From: Lentibacillus sp. Marseille-P4043
Lineage (GTDB): Bacteria > Bacillota > Bacilli > Bacillales > Amphibacillaceae
Length of the DNA: 64,000 bases
Reading direction: 5' to 3'
NCBI RefSeq assembly: GCF_900258515.1
Contig: NZ_LT984884.1
Span: 1,984,550 to 2,048,549, forward strand
Part shown: positions 56,756 to 64,000 of the stretch, one piece after another
How positions within the stretch are numbered: position 1 is the first letter of the stretch
Layout of the letters: each line of letters begins with the position of its first letter
The notes under the pieces: generated by a model
Seen by the model: only the letters and a program-made list of their open reading frames with translations
What the model was told of the DNA's origin: nothing
Databases searched by the model: none
Program-made: the position numbers and the translations under genes

Positions 56756-59266
56756 ATGCCTGGATTATTGAAAAAGATTTTTGGTGATGGAAACCAAAAA
56801 CAACTCAATCGATATCAAAAAATAGTAGACAAGATAGATGCATTAGAACCGGAATATGAAAAATTAACAGATGAAGCGTTAAAAGGAAAAACTGAAGCAT
56901 TTAAAGAACGTTATCAAAATGGTGAAAGTCTTGATGATATGATGATTGAAGCCTACGCAACAGTCCGAGAGGCTTCTAAGCGAGTACTTGGAATGCGTCC
57001 ATTTCCAGTCCAGTTAATGGGTGCTATTGCCCTTCATGAAGGAAATATTGCCGAAATGAAAACAGGGGAAGGAAAAACACTTGCTTCCACTTTACCTGCC
57101 TATTTAAATGCCCTTTCAGGAAAGGGTGTCCATATTATCACAGTAAACGAATATTTAGCTAGTCGTGATGCAGAAGAAATGGGAGAATTATATGGTTTTC
57201 TCGGTTTAACGGTTGGTTTAAATGGTAATGGATTATCGAAAGAAGAGAAACGGGATGCGTACTATCGTGATATTACGTATGGTACAAATAATGAGTACGG
57301 TTTTGACTATTTACGGGACAATATGGTTCTTTATAAAGAGCAAATGGTCCAGCGTCCACTTAATTTTGCCATCATTGATGAAGTAGACTCTATTTTAATT
57401 GATGAAGCTAGAACACCATTAATTATTTCCGGGTCAGCACAAAAATCTGCAGCCATGTATCAGCAAGCAGACTCGTTTGTAAGCATGCTAAAACATGAAA
57501 CAGATTATACGTATGATGAAAAAACGAAAGGTGTACAATTAACAGAAGAAGGAATCAATAAGGCAGAGCGTTATTTCTCGATTGAAAATCTATTTGATTT
57601 AAATCATGTTACGTTGACACATCATATTAACCAAGCATTGAAAGCTCATGCTTCCATGCATCGTGATACAGACTATGTTGTGCAGGAAGGCGAAGTTGTT
57701 ATTGTTGACCAGTTTACCGGGAGATTGATGAAAGGACGACGCTATAGTGACGGGCTCCATCAAGCGATTGAAGCAAAAGAAGGCTTGCAAATTCAAAATG
57801 AGAGCATGACACTTGCATCGATTACTTTCCAAAACTTTTTCCGTATGTATCAAAAGCTTTCTGGTATGACTGGTACGGCAAAAACGGAAGAAGAAGAATT
57901 TCGTAATATTTACAACATGGATGTTATCGCGATCCCAACAAACAAACCAATAATTCGCGATGACCGTGCAGACATGATTTATAAATCAATGGAAGGCAAG
58001 TTTCGTGCTGTAGCTGACAATATTAAAGAGCGTTATGAGATAGGACAACCAGTATTAGTTGGTACGGTTGCGGTTGAGACGTCTGAACTGATTTCGAAAA
58101 TGTTGAAAAAAATGGGTGTGAAGCATAATGTTTTGAATGCTAAAAATCACTACAGAGAAGCAGAGATTATCGAAAATGCTGGACAAAAAGGTGCCGTAAC
58201 AATTGCAACAAATATGGCTGGACGTGGTACCGACATTAAACTTGGAGAAGGTGTCATTGATCTAGGCGGACTTGCGGTAATCGGAACAGAACGACATGAA
58301 TCGCGTCGGATTGATAACCAGTTGCGTGGACGGTCAGGACGTCAAGGTGATCCAGGGTTATCCCAATTTTATTTATCCATGGAAGATGAATTAATGCGTC
58401 GATTTGGCTCTGATAACCTGCGCTCAATGATGGAAAAATTAGGTATGGATGATACACAGCCAATCGAGAGTAAGATGGTTTCAAGAGCTGTAGAATCGGC
58501 ACAAAAACGTGTTGAAGGAAATAACTTTGATGCACGTAAAACAGTATTGTCTTATGATGATGTCTTACGTCAACAACGTGAAATTATTTATAAACAACGG
58601 TTTGATGTAATTGATTCAGAAAACCTGCGCGAAATTATTGAAGGGATGATTAAGTCAACTGTAGAGCGGATTGTACAGTCTCATACAGCCGATGATCTTG
58701 ATGATAATTGGGAATTAAACGCAATTGTGGAGTATGTTCATGGGAATTTATTAGATCCTGAAGACATTTCTACTGATGATTTACTGGGGAAAGAACCTGA
58801 AGAAATGATCGAATGGATTATGGACAAAGTTAATACAAAATATGATGAAAAAGAGGCAGAATTAACACCTGAACAAATGCGCGAATTTGAGAAGGTCATT
58901 TTATTGAGAACGGTCGATACGAAATGGATGGATCATATCGATCAGATGGAACAATTGCGTCAAGGTATTCATTTGCGGGCGTATGGCCAAAACGATCCAT
59001 TACAAGAATATCAAGCAGAAGGATTCCATATGTTTGAGGAAATGGTCGTAGCAATTGAAGAGGAAGTATCCAAATATGTAATGAAAGCACAAATTCGTGA
59101 AAATCTACAGCGTGAGGAAGTTGTGAAAGATACCCAAGCTGTCTCTGGTGGGGAAGAAAATAAAAAGAAAACCCGTAAGCCATATGTGAAGAAGGAAAAC
59201 ATTGGCCGAAATGATCCTTGTCCTTGTGGTAGTGGGAAAAAATATAAAAACTGTCATGGAAAATAA
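56756..59266 (+). CDS. secA: Preprotein translocase ATPase SecA
   Basis: An 836-residue motor of the Sec pathway. Walker [19 protein letters not shown] near 100, Walker [21 protein letters not shown] near 205, and the second nucleotide-binding fold with [16 protein letters not shown] near 484 and [20 protein letters not shown] near 515. The C-terminal zinc motif is [22 protein letters not shown] 56756 has TTGAGGAGCG upstream. It is followed by prfB after 77 nt, a common Bacillales arrangement. Confidence 0.97.
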   Translation: MPGLLKKIFGDGNQKQLNRYQKIVDKIDALEPEYEKLTDEALKGKTEAFKERYQNGESLDDMMIEAYATVREASKRVLGMRPFPVQLMGAIALHEGNIAEMKTGEGKTLASTLPAYLNALSGKGVHIITVNEYLASRDAEEMGELYGFLGLTVGLNGNGLSKEEKRDAYYRDITYGTNNEYGFDYLRDNMVLYKEQMVQRPLNFAIIDEVDSILIDEARTPLIISGSAQKSAAMYQQADSFVSMLKHETDYTYDEKTKGVQLTEEGINKAERYFSIENLFDLNHVTLTHHINQALKAHASMHRDTDYVVQEGEVVIVDQFTGRLMKGRRYSDGLHQAIEAKEGLQIQNESMTLASITFQNFFRMYQKLSGMTGTAKTEEEEFRNIYNMDVIAIPTNKPIIRDDRADMIYKSMEGKFRAVADNIKERYEIGQPVLVGTVAVETSELISKMLKKMGVKHNVLNAKNHYREAEIIENAGQKGAVTIATNMAGRGTDIKLGEGVIDLGGLAVIGTERHESRRIDNQLRGRSGRQGDPGLSQFYLSMEDELMRRFGSDNLRSMMEKLGMDDTQPIESKMVSRAVESAQKRVEGNNFDARKTVLSYDDVLRQQREIIYKQRFDVIDSENLREIIEGMIKSTVERIVQSHTADDLDDNWELNAIVEYVHGNLLDPEDISTDDLLGKEPEEMIEWIMDKVNTKYDEKEAELTPEQMREFEKVILLRTVDTKWMDHIDQMEQLRQGIHLRAYGQNDPLQEYQAEGFHMFEEMVVAIEEEVSKYVMKAQIRENLQREEVVKDTQAVSGGEENKKKTRKPYVKKENIGRNDPCPCGSGKKYKNCHGK

Positions 59267-59343
59267 CAATAATTATTCCCTTACGAAAAGAAACTGTATG
59301 GGAATAATAGAAAAAACCGAAGAAATTTGCTGAGGTGAAAATA

Positions 59344-60445
59344 ATGGAACTAGTAGAGATTAACCACGAATTAGAAAAAATAGCCGGACGTATTGCCGAT
59401 TTTAGGGGGTCTCTTTGACCTAGAAAATAAACAAGATAGGATTAAAGAATTGGAAATGGAAATGACCGATCCTGATTTTTGGAACGACCAAACGACTGCA
59501 CAAAAGGTTATTAATGAATCAAACGGTCTAAAGGAATATGTCGAGGGCTTTACAGATCTTGAAGAAAGATTGACTGATTTACAGGTAAGCTATGAATTAG
59601 TAAAAGAGGAAAATGATCCAGAGTTATTTTCAGATTTAGAACAAGGGATGGCAGAGTTACGTGAGCGCGCAAATGCGTTTGAATTACAAATGCTGTTAAG
59701 TGAACCATATGATGCTAATAATGCGATTTTGGAACTGCATCCGGGTGCTGGTGGAACAGAATCACAGGATTGGGCAAGTATGCTGCTGCGAATGTACCAA
59801 CGTTGGGCTGATGATAAAGGTTTCCATGTACAAACGGTTGATTATTTGCCTGGTGATGAAGCAGGTGTAAAAAGTGTTACATTGCTCATAAAAGGACACA
59901 ATGCATATGGCTATTTAAAAGCTGAAAAGGGTGTTCATCGGTTGGTACGTATCTCACCATTTGATTCATCTGGTCGACGCCACACATCATTCGTTTCCTG
60001 TGACGTGATGCCGGAATTTGATGATGATGTTGAGGTTGATATTAGAACGGAAGACATTAAAATTGATACGTATCGAGCAAGCGGTGCTGGTGGTCAACAT
60101 GTTAACACAACTGATTCAGCAGTGAGGATCACACACATACCGACAAATGTCGTTGTTACCTGTCAATCGGAACGGTCGCAAATTCAAAACCGTGAACAAG
60201 CCATGAAAATGTTGAAGTCTAAGCTGTATCAATTGGAAATTGAACGGCAGCAACAAGAACTTGATGACATTCGCGGAGAACAAAAGGAAATCGGTTGGGG
60301 TAGTCAAATTCGCTCCTATGTTTTCCACCCATACTCTATGGTAAAGGATCACCGGACAAATGTTGAAGTTGGTAACACACAAGGTGTAATGGACGGAGAT
60401 CTTGATCCATTTATTGATGCTTATTTGCGATCACAAATCAACTAA
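59344..60445 (+). CDS. prfB: Peptide chain release factor 2, programmed +1 frameshift
   Basis: Zero frame 59344-59415 encodes 24 residues ([24 protein letters not shown]), then the in-frame TGA at 59416 is bypassed by a +1 shift at CTT-TGA-C, preceded by the SD-like AGGGGG at 59404-59409; translation continues at 59417 to 60445. The full protein is about 366 residues. The anticodon-mimic SPF motif is in [14 protein letters not shown], and GGQ in [18 protein letters not shown]. It ends translation at UGA/UAA; the frameshift makes RF2 autoregulate. Confidence 0.96.
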
Positions 60446-60607
60446 ATTATGTCATGAATTTGACACAATTTGCCAAGAGCATTGACTCCCTTGCATTTTA
60501 GTGAGATAGTGACAAAATTATGGACTAGGTTAGGGTTTTAAAACTCTATAAAAGGGTTATAATAAACACTGAAGTTCAATACTAAATTTTGTTAGGGGGA
60601 TTTAAGC

Positions 60608-60997
60608 ATGAAGAAATGGTTATTTACCGTTCTTTTTGGTACAGCTTTGGTGCTAGGCGCTTGTGGCGGTGGGGATGACGATGCAAGCGATGAACCTGCA
60701 GATAACGGAGATACTGCCTCAGAGGAATCTGCTGATAATGGCGAAGATAGCGGTGGTACTGTAGACGCATCAGCTGCCGAAGAAGTATTTAAGAGCAACT
60801 GTGCATCTTGCCATGGTGCAGACCTATCTGGTGGAGCGGGGCCTAATTTGCAAAAAGTAGGGTCTAAATATTCCGCTGATGAAATCGCTGATATCATTAA
60901 AAACGGTAAAGAAGGCGATCAAGGGCAAATGCCAGCTGGAATGGCTACTGGTGACGATGTAGACCTACTAGCTTCATGGTTAGCACAAAAGAAATAA
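60608..60997 (+). CDS. cccB: Lipoprotein cytochrome c-551
   Basis: A 129-residue secreted lipoprotein. The signal peptide ends with lipobox LGAC (Cys about residue 19), followed by a very acidic linker ([20 protein letters not shown]) and a c-type haem domain with CASCH near 73 and the axial Met in GQMPAGM near 110. It carries electrons at the outer face of the membrane. A sigma-A-like TTGACT-N17-GATAGT lies at 60482-60510. Confidence 0.92.
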   Translation: MKKWLFTVLFGTALVLGACGGGDDDASDEPADNGDTASEESADNGEDSGGTVDASAAEEVFKSNCASCHGADLSGGAGPNLQKVGSKYSADEIADIIKNGKEGDQGQMPAGMATGDDVDLLASWLAQKK

Positions 60998-61021
60998 TGA
61001 AATTGTAGAATCAAACACACA

Positions 61022-61056
61022 AAAGCTTGGACCGTCTATTATGGCCAAGCTTTCTG
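61022..61056 (+). terminator. Terminator of cccB
   Basis: AAAGCTTGG and CCAAGCTTT enclose ACCGTCTATTATGG; a T-run follows after CTG. The remaining gap to ftsE holds an extended -10 TGTTATACT at 61178-61186, the likely ftsEX promoter. Confidence 0.8.
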
Positions 61057-61294
61057 TTTTTCCCCGTAATTCTCTCTCGAATAATTATGAATTCCCATAA
61101 CTTTCATAACAGTTAAAATAATACAGCATTTGAAATGAAAATGTAATATTTTTTTGTCTAAAAATACTGGCGAAAAATGTTATACTGAATAAGTATAAAT
61201 AAGATTTCATTTAATGAAGCGTAATTTGGATTTTATTTATATGAAGTTTCGACATCCTAGAATAAACAACAATAAATTAAAAGGTGATTGAAAT

Positions 61295-61981
61295 ATGATA
61301 AAAATGAAAGACGTCTATAAAACATATCCAAACGGTGTGACAGCGCTTAATGGTATTAATATATCGATTGACCAGGGCGAATTTGTTTACATAGTAGGAC
61401 CAAGTGGTGCGGGTAAATCAACGTTTATTAAGTTGATGTATCGAGAGGTTAAACCAACAGAAGGATCTATTGTAATTAATGAAAAAGACTTGAGTGAGCT
61501 TCGTGAGCGAAATGTTCCATATCTAAGACGTGATATAGGTGTTATTTTCCAAGATTTTAAGCTTTTGCAAAAACTGACAGTCTATGAAAATATCGCATTT
61601 GCATTAGAGGTTATCGAGGAATCTCCGCGAAATATACGAAAACGTGTCATGGAAGTACTCGACCTTGTCGGCTTGAAAAACAAAGCCAGATTTATCCCAG
61701 ACGAGTTATCAGGCGGTGAACAACAGCGTGTTTCGATTGCACGTGCGATTGTGAATAATCCGAAAGTTGTTATTGCAGATGAGCCTACCGGAAATTTAGA
61801 TCCCGATACATCTTGGGGAATCATGCGGATTTTTGAAGAAATTAACGATAAAGGAACAACAATTATCATGGCCACACATAACAAAGAGATTGTTAACACA
61901 ATTAAGAAGCGTGTCATTGCAGTAGAGGATGGCTTGATTGTAAGGGACGAACATCGAGGTGAATACGGCTATGAGATTTAG
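61295..61981 (+). CDS. ftsE: Cell division ABC ATPase FtsE
   Basis: A 228-residue ATPase: Walker A YIVGPSGAGKSTFIKLMYRE near 33, Q-loop GVIFQDFKLL near 84, signature LSGGEQQRVSIARAI near 138, Walker B VVIADEPTGNLDP near 158, and H-loop MATHNKEI near 191. With FtsX it activates a peptidoglycan hydrolase at the membrane. AAAGGTGATTG precedes the ATG. It overlaps ftsX. Confidence 0.95.
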   Translation: MIKMKDVYKTYPNGVTALNGINISIDQGEFVYIVGPSGAGKSTFIKLMYREVKPTEGSIVINEKDLSELRERNVPYLRRDIGVIFQDFKLLQKLTVYENIAFALEVIEESPRNIRKRVMEVLDLVGLKNKARFIPDELSGGEQQRVSIARAIVNNPKVVIADEPTGNLDPDTSWGIMRIFEEINDKGTTIIMATHNKEIVNTIKKRVIAVEDGLIVRDEHRGEYGYEI

Positions 61982-62864
61982 AACTATGAAGCGTCATTTT
62001 CGTGAAGGTGTTAAAAATATTTTTCGTAATGGTTGGATGACTGTTGCCTCTGTTGGTGCGGTTACAACAACATTGATTTTAGTAGGTGCTTTCCTTGCTT
62101 TAATGCTTAACTTAAACCAGATGGCTGACAACATTGAAGATGATGTAGAAATCAATGTGTTAATTGATCTTACTGCGAACGAGGATCAAATTAAACAATT
62201 AGGCGACAAAATACAACAAATCGGTGATGTTGATTCAGTTGTGTTTTCTTCAAAGGACGAGCAATTGGAAGAATTGATTGAAAGCATGGGTAAAGAGGGA
62301 GATTCCTGGCAGTTATTTGAGCAGGATAATCCGCTTAATCACGTTTATGTAGTTAAAACAAAAGATCCACTAGACACATTAGATGTAGCAAATAAGATTG
62401 ATGGTTTTGATAATGTTCAAGAAGTCAATTATGGAAAAGATGTTGTACAGCGCCTATTCGAATTTAATAAATACGCACGTAACATTGGTTTGGTATTGAT
62501 TGTTGGTCTACTGTTTACAGCGATATTCCTTATCTCAAACACAATAAAACTTACAATCATGGCACGGAGTAAAGAAATAGGGATTATGAAACTAGTTGGT
62601 GCAGCGAACGGCTTTATCAGATGGCCATTTTTCATAGAAGGTATGCTGCTCGGTATACTTGGTTCTATCATTCCAATCGCAGCCATCCTGGGTGGCTATT
62701 ATTATATAGAAAATAATCTTAGCGAGAAGTTCTCGTATAGTTTTGTTGATTTACTACCATACAATCCATTTGCATGGCAACTATCGCTTATTATTCTATT
62801 AATCGGTGCGCTAATTGGTATTTGGGGAAGTGTGATGAGTGTCCGTAAGTTCTTAAAAGTGTAA
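61971..62864 (+). CDS. ftsX: Cell division permease-like protein FtsX
   Basis: A 297-residue membrane protein with four helices: near 25-50 (VASVGAVTTTLILVGAFLAL), 172-195, 225-250 and 268-292, and an extracytoplasmic domain between the first two. It relays FtsE ATP hydrolysis to cell-wall hydrolases of the CwlO type. ATG 61971 overlaps the end of ftsE by 11 bp and has CGAGGTGAA upstream. The next gene encodes such an M23 hydrolase. Confidence 0.93.
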   Translation: MRFRTMKRHFREGVKNIFRNGWMTVASVGAVTTTLILVGAFLALMLNLNQMADNIEDDVEINVLIDLTANEDQIKQLGDKIQQIGDVDSVVFSSKDEQLEELIESMGKEGDSWQLFEQDNPLNHVYVVKTKDPLDTLDVANKIDGFDNVQEVNYGKDVVQRLFEFNKYARNIGLVLIVGLLFTAIFLISNTIKLTIMARSKEIGIMKLVGAANGFIRWPFFIEGMLLGILGSIIPIAAILGGYYYIENNLSEKFSYSFVDLLPYNPFAWQLSLIILLIGALIGIWGSVMSVRKFLKV

Positions 62865-62912
62865 AGATGGACAAGATCGAAGTATGTTTTTACAGGGGAA
62901 AGGAGATGCGAG

Positions 62913-64000
62913 ATGAAAAAAATAGTTTCGTATATACTTATAGGTATTCTATTACTTGGAGCAAACTTCAGCAGTTGGACACATGTTCAGGCGAAGTCAA
63001 TGGATGAAGTGGATAATAAAATTAACGAGCTACAAAAAGAAAAAGAAGCATTAAAAGATAAACAAGGTGATATAACCAATAAACAGGATAAAACCGATCA
63101 AAAGATTGACAAGAATTTATCAAAACAAGATACAGTTGAAAGTGATATTAAAACAATAGATAAGAAGCTATCAAATACAAAAACCAAAATCAAAGCGAAA
63201 CAAGACGAGATTAAATCAACGAATGAAAAATTGGAACAACTTAAAACAAAAATTAAAAATTTAAAAGTAGAAATTAAAGAATTACAAGATAGCATCAAGG
63301 AACGGGAAGCTTTGCTAAAAGAACGTTTACGTACAATCCAAAAAAACGGTGGAAGCATGAAATATATGGAAGTTATTCTTGGTTCCCAAAGCTTTAGTGA
63401 CTTTATCAGTAGATCATCAGCTGTAAACACAATTATGGATTCCGATAAAAACATAATGGAATCCCTTGCAGCAGATAAGAAGGCATTAGAGAAAAAGAAA
63501 ATTGAAATCCAAGAAAGTAAAAAAGATGTAGAACAGAAGAAAAACGCTTTAGAAGATCAAAAGAATGAATTAGAGTCATTGAAAACCCAATTAGATGAAC
63601 AAGCGGCGGAAAAGGAAAAATTGATGGCTCAACTAGAAGAGGAACACGAACAATTAGAGGATTACAAGATGTCTCTTGAAGAGCAGCAACGAGTGATGGA
63701 ACAACAGGCTGCAGCGATTGATAAAGCAAAGAAGTCCGCTATGAATCAGAAGGCGGAACTAGAGAGACAAGCTAAGGAAAGAAGAGCAAAAGCACAATCA
63801 AGTAGTTCAAATCATTCTGGTGGTTCTAGTAATTCAGGGAATATCAGTACTGGTGGAAGTGGCACTTTAATTTGGCCTGCAAATGGTAGATTTTCTTCGG
63901 GCTATGGATCCAGAAGCTTAGGATATCACTATGGAATTGACATTGCTAATTCAGTTGGCACACCAATCCATGCAGCAGAATCTGGTACGGTTACAAGAGC
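62913..64000 (+). CDS. Murein hydrolase activator-like M23 peptidase (3' truncated by window edge)
   Basis: The frame is open to the window end; 362 residues are present. Signal peptide: MKKIVSYILIGILLLGANFS with a site near VQA-KS. A long coiled coil (about 30-285) carries heptads rich in Lys/Glu, then a Ser/Gly linker, then the LytM/M23 domain: FSSGYGSRSLGYHYGIDIAN with the Zn ligands H-x-x-x-D. EnvC/CwlO-like architecture and position after ftsEX suggest it is the hydrolase or activator controlled by FtsEX. AAAGGAGATG precedes the ATG. Confidence 0.88.
   Translation, partial: MKKIVSYILIGILLLGANFSSWTHVQAKSMDEVDNKINELQKEKEALKDKQGDITNKQDKTDQKIDKNLSKQDTVESDIKTIDKKLSNTKTKIKAKQDEIKSTNEKLEQLKTKIKNLKVEIKELQDSIKEREALLKERLRTIQKNGGSMKYMEVILGSQSFSDFISRSSAVNTIMDSDKNIMESLAADKKALEKKKIEIQESKKDVEQKKNALEDQKNELESLKTQLDEQAAEKEKLMAQLEEEHEQLEDYKMSLEEQQRVMEQQAAAIDKAKKSAMNQKAELERQAKERRAKAQSSSSNHSGGSSNSGNISTGGSGTLIWPANGRFSSGYGSRSLGYHYGIDIANSVGTPIHAAESGTVTR

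Overview
The window is a stretch of low-GC chromosome from a Gram-positive, motile, competence- and matrix-forming member of the Bacillaceae. Gene content, gene order (yvyE-degS-degU-degV-comFA-comFC-yvyF-flgM-flgN-flgK-flgL-yviE-fliW-csrA ... hpf-secA-prfB-cccB-ftsE-ftsX), AAAGGAGG-type ribosome binding sites, frequent TTG/GTG starts and typical Bacillaceae dispersed repeats point to the Virgibacillus/Lentibacillus/Oceanobacillus group; this placement is inference. No rRNA, tRNA, CRISPR array or insertion sequence was recognised.

Layout. (1) 1-2400: the 3' part of a gamma-glutamyltransferase gene and a split two-gene chromate transporter, followed by a 20-bp minisatellite. (2) 2700-3700: a tiny gene for a lasso-peptide-like precursor (paeninodin type) and a GNAT-like acetyltransferase. 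(3) 3750-25855: a very long exopolysaccharide (eps) operon: chain-length regulator, BY-kinase, an EAR-like RNA, the EpsC dehydratase, EpsD/EpsF/EpsG/EpsL/EpsM/EpsN-like proteins, GalE, a SinR/SlrR-like regulator, a GT32-like transferase, four tandem GT4 paralogues, an ABC exporter, an APH-like kinase and a PIG-L deacetylase. (4) 25890-31970: a second lasso-like RiPP operon: precursor, HPr-kinase-like peptide kinase, PqqD-like B1, transglutaminase-like B2 protease, nucleotidyltransferase, ABC exporter and probably a metallophosphoesterase. The Asn-synthetase-like lasso cyclase is absent. A second, larger 20-bp minisatellite follows. (5) 32490-37000: pbpC-like PBP, an LCP (LytR-CpsA-Psr) ligase, sinI and sinR. 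(6) 37750-42530: GlcNAc uptake and catabolism (PTS NagE, NagR, NagA, NagB). (7) 42580-64000: core chromosome: yvyE, degS/degU, degV, late competence genes, flagellar filament assembly genes, hpf, secA, prfB, cccB, ftsE/ftsX and the 5' part of an M23 peptidase gene.

How it fits together. Nine 16-bp copies of an imperfect palindrome close to GTTCTTTATAATGAAC (compatible with the SinR GTTCTYT operator) occur only in front of both RiPP precursors, at the eps promoter and in the eps leader, after epsB, and between the LCP gene and sinI. The eps operon, both lasso-like peptides and perhaps the LCP ligase therefore look like one SinI/SinR-controlled biofilm regulon. The most interesting candidate system is this matrix-associated, cyclase-less, lasso-like phosphopeptide pathway: two precursors with C-terminal Ser, a peptide kinase and a nucleotidyltransferase, placed directly downstream of a glycan assembly operon.
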